Positions 1 through 6,630 of a stretch of 38,198 bases of DNA are shown here, piece after piece. The position numbers and the translations under genes are program-made. Below the pieces are notes generated by a model. It ran no database searches. It was not told where the DNA came from and was given only the letters and a program-made list of their open reading frames with translations. The DNA comes from Verrucomicrobiota bacterium (GTDB taxonomy: Bacteria; Verrucomicrobiota; Verrucomicrobiia; Verrucomicrobiales; Akkermansiaceae): contig JAPLUI010000229.1 in assembly GCA_026397725.1 (NCBI GenBank), positions 1-38,198 on the forward strand, written 5' to 3'. The number at the start of each line of letters is the position of its first letter. Positions within the stretch are counted from its first letter, which is position 1.

Positions 1-125
1 ATCAAGTATAAGAATGGACGCGGCTGTGACAATTCTTGGTCTTACTTGATCATTGAATGTTGGAAGTTGAATGTTGAATGTTGAAATCCTCGGCGTGAAG
101 CATGGTCTAGCCGCAGCTCTAACGG

Positions 126-249
126 TTTAGCCAAAGCGGTGTGGCGGGCTTGCGCCCTTCCCACCGCACTCCAGACTTTGGCTCGCGCCTGTGCAGGTGA
201 AGGTATGGAGTGCGGTGGGAAGCGCAGCGCCACCCCGCTGTGGCTAAAT
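126..249. repeat. Long imperfect inverted repeat (repeat family A)
   Basis: Arms at 126-173 and 206-249 are near reverse complements of each other. Each contains a core reading TGGAGTGCGGTGGGAAG on one strand, and each ends in a TAGCCA/TGGCTA block. A single arm recurs at about 13109-13157, and a fragment of the opposite arm recurs near 13280-13300, so this is a dispersed family and not a gene. Bases 1-125 upstream hold no convincing gene, only a short TTGAATG-type tandem run near 60-90. Confidence 0.75.
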
Positions 250-273
250 CCCGGTGCAAGAATGACTATCGAA

Positions 274-446
274 TTGTAGCGGCGGTCTATGACCGCCGAT
301 GCGAATGCATCGCGCATCTCTTTGGCTTCGGCGCTCACAGAGCGCCGCTACAAGGCGATCCTGCGCCGGCCTTGTAGCGGCGGTCTGTGACCGTCGCTGT
401 TTTCTCCGCATTGGCATCGTGCGACGGTCGCAGACCGCCGCTACAG
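274..446. repeat. Two REP-like palindromic repeats
   Basis: Two units, 274-353 and 372-446, both begin with TTGTAGCGGCGGTCT and end with the complementary CGCCGCTACA. The second unit is an almost perfect 25-bp stem (one mismatch) with a loop of about 25 bases. They resemble the extragenic palindromes common in some bacterial genomes. The right edge of the second unit is exactly where the TIR-NB-ARC reading frame stops looking like its family. Confidence 0.8.
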
Positions 447-1225
447 TCTTCGAGCAGGTCGTCCTTGCCCGCGCAACGCGCCTGCCAGCGTCCGCTGCCG
501 TATTCGTCGGCAAAGGCGTGGGCGTATTCGATGGCGAGCGCGGTCTTGCCCAGCCCGCCGACGCCGTTGACGGCGGTGACGACGCCGAGGTGGCCGGGCA
601 TGACGAAGTTCTCGCGCAGCATCCGCAGATTGGCGGTGCGGCCGATGAAGTGCGGGTTGTGCGCGTCCACGTTGCCGAGGCTTTTCTCGGCGCGTTCGCC
701 GCGCGTGATGGTCTGGACAATCTGGCGATTGAGTTTGCCCATGCGCTCCTGCACGGCGGCTTCGCGCAGGGCATCCTCGCCCTGGTCATGCCAGGGGCGC
801 AGATCGAAGTTCTGGCACTTGCGCAGTTCGGCAATCCACGTAGCGCATTGCTGCTCGAAATCCTTGCTGTCCCAGCCCGCCACTTCGACGAAGCAAATTG
901 GCGCGACGCCGTTGAAACCGTGCAGGTGGCCGATTTCGTACTTAAGAAGAAATTCGACGAACTCCCATTCGCAATACTCGCTTTTGAGATACGCCGGGGA
1001 AAGGCAGGCGAGCAGCAGGCGCGATTCACGGAGGCCCTGCAGGATGCGCTGCCGCCAGTCTTGCATCCCGGCAATTTCCTGCTGGTCGAAGAACGGCACG
1101 AGTTCGCGCTTCGCGAAGGGGGCGAAGTCGGACTTGATGCGTTCGACAAGCTGCGTGATGCGACCCTGTTCGTTGTCGCGGCGCGAATAGGAGATGAAAA
1201 GGTCGTAGGGGATTGTTTGGTTCAT
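335..1225 (-). pseudogene. TIR-NB-ARC (STAND NTPase) protein, C-terminally truncated
   Basis: The N-terminal TIR domain (residues about 5-140) has the YDLFISYSRRD opening strand and an SEYCEWE motif whose last Glu (about residue 88) sits where TIR NADases keep their catalytic Glu. An NB-ARC start follows: 'FIGR' near residue 192 and a Walker A GVGGLGKT near residue 220. The family then continues for several hundred residues with Walker B, helical domains and usually repeats. Here the frame runs at position 446 straight into the REP-like palindrome, and the last roughly 35 residues are translated repeat. By family, such proteins are NLR-like sensors that often act in phage defence through NAD depletion; that role is inferred. 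The ATG overlaps the stop of the upstream small gene (ATGA), suggesting translational coupling. Without Walker B the ATPase module cannot work, so it is probably a relic, although a free TIR domain could still be made. Confidence 0.8.
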
Positions 1226-1446
1226 CCCTTGTGCTCACATTGCTGGATTTTTTTGAATTGGGCTTCCGCTTCGAAAAACGCACCCAGGTCGCTCTTCTTT
1301 CCTTCCCAACCACAGGTAGGACAGCGGTCATTTTTCAACCCATACTCTCCGTTCCCGGTGCATCCTCCTTCCTTACATTGAATGCATTGCCAATTTGTCC
1401 AATGTCCATCATGGCGGTCTGTTATCAAAAACCAGTGCCCCGGCAT
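1222..1446 (-). CDS. Small zinc-ribbon-like protein
   Basis: A 74-residue protein with a CIQC-(x4)-C set and a CPTCGWEG knuckle, which together look like a zinc ribbon, followed by a charged helix (FFEAEAQFKKIQQ). No family was recognised. Its ATG directly follows the stop of the NACHT reading frame (TAAATG), and its stop overlaps the TIR-NB-ARC start, so the three would be co-translated. The tight coupling argues for a real gene in the cluster. It could be an accessory or regulatory partner of the TIR-STAND proteins, but nothing in the sequence proves a function. Confidence 0.55.
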   Translation of the reverse strand: MPGHWFLITDRHDGHWTNWQCIQCKEGGCTGNGEYGLKNDRCPTCGWEGKKSDLGAFFEAEAQFKKIQQCEHKG

Positions 1447-3251
1447 TTAGCCGACCTCCCAAGGATGTTCATATATGCTTCGTCCATCATAGGCCCAACT
1501 GCGGATGTGGCTAGGAACACCTTTCAAAGGAGCCAAACAATCCAATCGGGAAGGAGCTCGACACTTCAAATACCGTTGATCATGGAGAAGTGAATACAAT
1601 TCGTAATACCGCTTTGCTTCATAAAGATGCGTTGGCGCATAATCGAATAAGTAACTCGAAAAGTCCCGCTCCATGTATTTCCTCCATGCCTCTTCTGCAA
1701 GCATCCGATGTCCTTCCATCACGCTAACGAAATACACTCCCCCTTTCACCTCATCCGCCAGCCAGTCAGCGAGCGAGCGACTTATGGCAAGGCTTGATGA
1801 CTTCGCCGCTCGCTTCTTTCGCAACCGGAAACAGCGAGGCGAGCGGGCGGGTGAAGTCGCGGAGTTCTTCGTCCTGCCAGTTGAAGAGGCGTTGGAGGAT
1901 TTCCACGGGCAGCGGTTCGCGGGCGGCGAGGATGGCGCGCAGGGCGGGGTGCACGTCTTTGCGGAATTTTTCCATGTCAGGGAACTGGCGCTGGAAGTAT
2001 TGGAAGAAGATTCCGCCGAGTCCTTGCGGGAATTGGTCCGGGTGATCGAGCGAGAGGTGGCCGTGTTGAACGTCGTCGCAGAAGCGTTCGGCGTAGAGGA
2101 ACACGCCTTCGCTCTTTTCCAGGATTTGTTCGACGAGGCGGTTGGCGTCCGGGCGGGGCTGGAGTTGCGGAGCGAGTTCGTGGCGCAGGTATTCGCGGAG
2201 GTCGGCGCGGTTGGCTTCGGTGGCGGTGTCGAGGACGAACGGGTTCAACCCTTGCAGCGGGGCGCGCACGTCGCTCTCGGGCCGGCTGGTGACGACGAGG
2301 CCAATCCAGTCGGGCAGGCTCGGGGCGTGGCGCGCGAGCATTTCGACGAGTTCGTTGTGCCCGTCGCCGCCGGCTTCGTCGAGGGCGTCAATGACGATGA
2401 GCAGGCGTTCGCGTCCACCGGTGATGGAAAGCTTGAGCGGATTGGCGAGGAGGTAGTCGAACAGTTCGGCGGCGGTCTGCTTGCGGTCGAGTTCGGCAAT
2501 CTCCGGCAGGGTGAGCAGGAGCTTGCGGTAGTCGGGCAGCCGGGTGGCAAGCTGGAAGGCGAGGGTGCGGATGATGCGCGGGGCGCTGCGGTGGTCGGGC
2601 TTGTCGTAGGCGCAGAAGTGGACGCCGATGACTGTGCCGCGTCCGTAGAAGTGCGCAAGGTGAGCGGCGAAGAAGCTTTTGCCAAATCCGGGCACGCCCA
2701 TCATCCAAAAGATGCGCGAGCTGCGGTCGGCGGCGGTGCGCCATTTCTCCACGGCCTCGAAGAGCCAGGCGCGGCCCGTGAGTTTTTTCTCCAGCAGCTT
2801 TTGGATGCGCGCATCGGCGGCGAAATCGGAGACGACGGGCTTGAGGTATTCTTCGAGCGTCCGGATTTCACCGGCGAACTTCCGGCTCTCGTCGCTCTCC
2901 ACAACGCGGATGATCTCGGCGATTTTTTCCTGATACCACTTTTCCCACGCCGCTTCGCCGGACGCACGCCACTCCTGCCAGTCGTGCATGTCGAGCCATT
3001 GGATGTGGCTGATGCTGGCGGGCGGCTTCACCTCGGCCTCGCTCTCAACGAGGATCGTCTGGATGTTCCCGCCCTGCACGCCGATGGCGATGGCGATTTC
3101 ATCGAGGCAGACGCCGGGGTCGCGGGTGGAGTGCTTCGAGAGGAACGACAGCACGCGGTGGCTGCCCGTGATGCCGTCGGTGATGGCACGCTGCCACTCG
3201 TCGCCGATCTTGATGTCGTTCTTGTCGAACCAAATCCAAATCGGAAACGAT
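1447..3251 (-). pseudogene. TIR-NACHT protein, 5'-truncated and frameshifted
   Basis: Read on the minus strand, the frame opens just after an in-frame stop near 3252, in the middle of a TIR domain: WFDKNDIKIGDEW, then a block reading SHRVLSFLSKHSTR and PGVCLDE, the second half of a TIR fold. The first half is absent, and the upstream DNA belongs to the MFS gene. A NACHT-type ATPase follows, with Walker A GVPGFGKS (about 2677-2699) and Walker B LLIVIDALDEA (about 2375-2400). The first usable start is a GTG at 3154, which skips the TIR remnant. The frame ends at 1766-1768 after HKSLAR. The proper continuation (DWLADE...YFVSVMEGHRMLAEEAWRKY) lies in another frame and runs to 1447. The break sits in three tandem CGCT units (1768-1779, minus sense); with two units the frame reads HKSLADWLADE. 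Family role: NLR-like defence sensor (inferred). Confidence 0.82.
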
Positions 3252-3340
3252 CACGATGCCTGGGGATTCGCCTCGTTGGGTGCAAATTGAACAGCATTGG
3301 CCGGCACGTTGGTCCTCCTGCCAAACGAACGGCATCGGGC

Positions 3341-4705
3341 TCAGTGCCCGCTCCATGACGCCCCGATCTCCTCGAGCGTGCGTCCCTTGGTTTCGGGCAC
3401 CATCGCCAGCACAAACAGGAACGACAGCAGGCTGACCGCCGCATAAATCCAGAACGTGATGGCCGGCCCGACCGCCGGACTGTCGTTGAGCATCGGGAAT
3501 GTCTGCGCCACGATGTAACAGGAAACCCAAACGGTGAGCGCCGCCACCGACATCGCCCGCCCGCGCACCTTGTTAGGAAACACCTCGGAGCAGAACAGCC
3601 AGCCAATCGGCCCCATGGCCATGGCAAAGGCGCCGATGAAGCAGACGATGCCAAGCAGCAAGGGCAGCCCGTTCTGTTGGGTGTGGAACATCCACCCCAC
3701 CAACCCGAGCGAAAGGGTTTGCACCGCAGTGCCGATCAGCAACAAGGGCCGCCGCCCGGCCTTGTCCACCAAGGCGATCGCCACCAACGTGAAGATCACA
3801 TTGATGAGCCCCACCCACACCGACGACATGAAAGCCGCATCCTTGCCGCCGCCCGCAGCCTCGAAGATTTTCGAGGAATAATACATGATGGCATTGATGC
3901 CGCAGAATTGCGAAAAGGCCATCAGCAGCACCGCAATCACCATGGGACGGAACACCCCGCTCTTGAACAACTCGCCAAAACCGGCCTCCTCGTGGTGCGT
4001 CGCCTCCTGAATCGCCGCCATCTCACGGGCGGCATGCGCCGCGCCCCCCGCGCTGGTCAGGACGGCGAGTGCCTCGTCGCGGCGACCGCGTTGGGCCAGC
4101 CAGCGCGGGCTTTCCGGCACCGCGAACAGCAAGCCGAGGAAGATGAGCGCCGGCACCGCGCCCGCGCCCAACATCCAGCGCCAGCCCATGGTGGTGTTCC
4201 ACAGCTCGTCGCCCATGCCCTGCACCATCTTGTTGACAAACAATGTTAGGAAAATCCCGATCACGATGCCGAGCTGAAACAAGGTGCCGAGCCGCCCCCG
4301 CCATTTCTCCGGCGAGATTTCCGCGATGTACACCGGACAAATCATCGACGACGCGCCAATACCGAGGCCGCCGATGAAGCGTGCCACCAGGAATTCCTCG
4401 AACGTGCGCGGCACCGCCGAGAGCAAACCGGAGAGCGCATATAACAACGCGCAGAGAAACAAGGTCCGGCGACGTCCGAAGCGGTCGCTCAGGAACCCCG
4501 CGAACATCGCACCGGGGATGCACCCCAGAATCGCGCTGGCCCCGGCGATCCCCTCCTGCGTCGGGTTGAGGTGCAGGTGGGCCTTCAGATAGGAATTGGC
4601 ACCGTTGATGACCGCCGTGTCGTAACCGAACAGAAAGCCACCGATGGCAGTGACCCCTGCGGCAAACAGGACAAAACGGAGCGGCGAGATGGTGTTCGGA
4701 TTCAT
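3341..4705 (-). CDS. Sugar-porter family MFS transporter
   Basis: An inner-membrane sugar:H+ symporter-type protein of about 454 residues and 12 membrane segments. Family signatures are in order: GFLFGYDTAVINGA in TM1, DRFGRRR between TM2 and TM3, RFIGGLGIGASS, PESPRWL before the central loop, FSQFCGINAIMYYSS in TM7, DKAGRRPLL, GPIGWLFCSEVFPNKVRGRAMS in TM10-11, and the C-terminal PETKGRTLEEI. These match the XylE/GLUT-like group, which imports monosaccharides; the exact sugar cannot be read from sequence. The chosen ATG at 4705 starts MNPNTISPLRF. A GTG at 4747 would add 14 residues unlike the family. The neighbours do not form an obvious sugar operon. The decayed TIR-NACHT gene lies just downstream, and the rearrangement that removed its 5' end stopped short of this gene. 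Confidence 0.92.
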   Translation of the reverse strand: MNPNTISPLRFVLFAAGVTAIGGFLFGYDTAVINGANSYLKAHLHLNPTQEGIAGASAILGCIPGAMFAGFLSDRFGRRRTLFLCALLYALSGLLSAVPRTFEEFLVARFIGGLGIGASSMICPVYIAEISPEKWRGRLGTLFQLGIVIGIFLTLFVNKMVQGMGDELWNTTMGWRWMLGAGAVPALIFLGLLFAVPESPRWLAQRGRRDEALAVLTSAGGAAHAAREMAAIQEATHHEEAGFGELFKSGVFRPMVIAVLLMAFSQFCGINAIMYYSSKIFEAAGGGKDAAFMSSVWVGLINVIFTLVAIALVDKAGRRPLLLIGTAVQTLSLGLVGWMFHTQQNGLPLLLGIVCFIGAFAMAMGPIGWLFCSEVFPNKVRGRAMSVAALTVWVSCYIVAQTFPMLNDSPAVGPAITFWIYAAVSLLSFLFVLAMVPETKGRTLEEIGASWSGH

Positions 4706-5007
4706 GATCTTGGTTTGATAGATGGCGGAGAGCATCCTCCCGGGCACGCGCCGATTCCGGACCGGCGGGCGGAGCGAATGAATTCGCCGACCACCGGGGT
4801 CGTGCCAGCCACGGCCCTCGCAGGATAGCGGACCCGCAGTTCGCGGACAAGCGGAATCATGCGGCTTGTCGGACTGCGAAGATCACTCCATCCAGCGCGG
4901 CCCGGGGCGAGCCACCGCGAGGGCCTCCGAAGCTTGGTCGGTGTTCGGGCAGTTTCGGTCAGCGGCGGGCAGCGGCCCGCGCCGCTGATTCGGGAGATCG
5001 GCCCGGG
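4706..5007. other. Intergenic region with GC-rich hairpin
   Basis: No gene is seen. An inverted repeat, CAGCGGCG (4960-4967) and CGCCGCTG (4980-4987), lies downstream of the 129-residue membrane protein on the minus strand. It lacks a clear T-run, so it is only a weak terminator candidate. The promoter of the MFS gene should lie in the left part, but no convincing -35/-10 pair stands out. Confidence 0.4.
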
Positions 5008-5397
5008 CTAGCGCCCGTAAGCGAATCTAACGAGCGTCATGGCCAGGGCGAAGAGAAAGCCGAAGGCGAAGCGGTCCAAGCGGATGAGGTCCTGGTCGCG
5101 GCGGCGGCGCCAAGCCCCAAGCGCCGCCATCACCGCACCGGCCGCCAACGGGGTGAGCACCAGGTTGGCGAGGCGGCCTGCGGGAGCGGCGATGAACCGT
5201 GTCGGAAAGACCCACAGGCTGAGCCCGCCGGCGACGGCACCCAGGATGGTATAACCGAGGGTGGCGAGCCACGGGCTGGGCTTGCGCCTGAACGGTGCTG
5301 ACAGGCTTTGCAGACCCAGTTCAAAAAGAGCCTCTACGATGACTTGAAGCACCACTTCCGCCAGGAACTCGAATAGAACTTCAAACAAGTACTCCAT
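5008..5397 (-). CDS. Small membrane protein, unknown function
   Basis: A 129-residue protein. The N-terminal half (MEYLFEVLFEFLAEVVLQVIVEALFEL) is a long acidic amphipathic helix. Three hydrophobic segments follow: TLGYTILGAVAGGLSLWVF, LANLVLTPLAAGAVMAAL and FAFGFLFALAMTLVRFAY. They are separated by an Arg-rich loop (WRRRRDQD) that would face the cytoplasm. Proteins with this layout are common as uncharacterised inner-membrane proteins. It lies 26 bases downstream of another small membrane protein on the same strand, so the two are probably co-transcribed. Confidence 0.75.
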   Translation of the reverse strand: MEYLFEVLFEFLAEVVLQVIVEALFELGLQSLSAPFRRKPSPWLATLGYTILGAVAGGLSLWVFPTRFIAAPAGRLANLVLTPLAAGAVMAALGAWRRRRDQDLIRLDRFAFGFLFALAMTLVRFAYGR

Positions 5398-5423
5398 GTG
5401 GCAAAGGGATTGGGAAGATGCCC

Positions 5424-5867
5424 TTATGCGGAACGGGACTTGGCAAGCCCCGTTCCTTGGCCCGGTCCGTCGTGGCGCTGCGGGTGAGCGCTGGTCCCTG
5501 CCGCTGGCTGGCTCAACGCGCGAATCCAGAGATAACTGCCGAGCATGAGGGCAATGCCGACGATGATGTATAGCAGCCGGATGTTGGAGCGATCGATTGT
5601 GCCCACGTGGTGATACAAGGCGGATTCATGATAGCCACGGAAGCCGCCGCCGGTTCGCCAGGTGCGATAGCCGCTGAAGGCGACCGTGGCCAAGCCGATG
5701 ATAACGACGATCCGGGCGATGCCGGGTTCCAAGGTGTGGCCCAACTGCCAAGCGACAAAAACCGGCAGGTAGCGGAAAAACAGATAGGCGAACAGGAGGC
5801 ACGGCAGCCCGCCGGCCAGTGCGATGCCGGCGTGGAATACCTGGGCGCGATTGTAGCGGCGGATCAT
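5424..5867 (-). CDS. Small membrane protein, unknown function
   Basis: A 147-residue protein with four hydrophobic stretches: the first around HAGIALAGGLPCLLFAYLFF, then IARIVVIIGLATVAFSGY, then LYIIVGIALMLGSYLWI; the VFVAWQLG segment may complete a hairpin. A GGGFRGYHESALYHH loop sits between the second and third. The C-terminus is a polar tail (about 25 residues). No family was recognised. It lies between the lipoprotein gene (46 bases upstream) and the 129-residue membrane protein (26 bases downstream) on the same strand, which suggests a three-gene unit. Confidence 0.7.
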   Translation of the reverse strand: MIRRYNRAQVFHAGIALAGGLPCLLFAYLFFRYLPVFVAWQLGHTLEPGIARIVVIIGLATVAFSGYRTWRTGGGFRGYHESALYHHVGTIDRSNIRLLYIIVGIALMLGSYLWIRALSQPAAGTSAHPQRHDGPGQGTGLAKSRSA

Positions 5868-5913
5868 GCGGGATTGTCGGGATGACTTGGCCAGTCCCGT
5901 GCCGTGAGCGTGC

Positions 5914-6408
5914 TCAATCCTTGGCTTTGGTGAAGGCCATGGCTTCGCGGAACAGGGCTGGGTTGGCCTTGTGGTCCGCGATCGCTTTGGTTAGGAGCGC
6001 GGTTGATTTCACGTCCTTGCCGATGAGCGCCGGATCGAGCAGGCGCAGGCTGAGGTGGTCGCCGCTGACCGTGAAGCTGGCGAACTGGAAGACCCGGGCA
6101 TCGTCGGGGGCCTTGCCCTTGCTGTCGCCGAGCCACTTGAGTTGCACAAGCGTTAGATCGGCCACCTTGCACAGGCAGCCACGGGCGTAGAGCCAGTCGT
6201 TGCCGTTGCCCGTGAACGCCACGAGGTATTCCTGCTTGCCGAGCGGCAGCACCACCAGGCGCTCGCTCGGACCGCCCTCGGCCTTGGGTTTTTCCCACGC
6301 CCCGAGGACCGAGTGGTCAAGGTCCAGGGTGGGAGTCTCGACCAATGGCACGGTGAAGTCGCAACCGACGAACAGCACACAAGCGAGCAGGGGGAGGAAT
6401 GTCTTCAT
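5914..6408 (-). CDS. Putative lipoprotein
   Basis: The ATG at 6408 gives a 164-residue protein that starts MKTFLPLLACVLFVGCDF, a short signal peptide with a plausible lipobox (FVGC) whose Cys would be lipidated. The mature part (SVLGAWEKPK... LVVLPLGKQEYLVAF...) reads like a small beta-rich domain of the type found in lipoproteins of unknown function: a 'GxW' start, then strands and a C-terminal helix rich in Lys and Ala. A longer start at 6480 would add 24 residues and bury the signal peptide, so it is rejected. It is first in a possible unit with the two membrane proteins downstream. Its function is unknown. Confidence 0.75.
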   Translation of the reverse strand: MKTFLPLLACVLFVGCDFTVPLVETPTLDLDHSVLGAWEKPKAEGGPSERLVVLPLGKQEYLVAFTGNGNDWLYARGCLCKVADLTLVQLKWLGDSKGKAPDDARVFQFASFTVSGDHLSLRLLDPALIGKDVKSTALLTKAIADHKANPALFREAMAFTKAKD

Positions 6409-6531
6409 GGTGTTGAGGGACTGCCAGGAGGTTGCCACACCGTGATGAAATGTCAAGAGGAGGGGCAAACGGAGGGGCAACCGTAAGACCGCTCCGCTCC
6501 AAGACAGAGGTCTAAGGGCAGAAGAGATGCC

Positions 6532-6612
6532 TCGTCCGACCCGTCCGACCCGTCCGACCCGTCCGACCCGTCCGACCTGTCCGACCCGTCCGACCCGTCC
6601 GACCCGTCCGGC
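6532..6612. repeat. 9-bp tandem repeat, nine units
   Basis: Nine head-to-tail copies of CCGTCCGAC (the first, sixth and last differ by one base) lie between the vWA gene (ends 6631) and the lipoprotein gene. Read on the minus strand in one frame they would encode Asp-Gly-Ser repeats, but they lie outside the stop of the vWA gene. Copy number could vary by slippage. Confidence 0.9.
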
Positions 6613-6630
6613 ATTTCCCGCCCCGCCTCG

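Noticed and set aside
40..60. ACTTGATCATT shared with about 33068 as an attachment-site pair
   Set aside because: The identical stretch is only about 11-14 bp and the flanks do not match; chance or a minor repeat is more likely.
299..1381. Plus-strand open frame opposite the TIR-NB-ARC gene
   Set aside because: Shadow of the minus-strand gene, and part of it is translated palindromic repeat.
1673..3358. Long plus-strand open frame (561 codons) opposite the NACHT gene
   Set aside because: It is antisense to clear NACHT motifs and has no domain of its own; high GC makes long shadow frames common.
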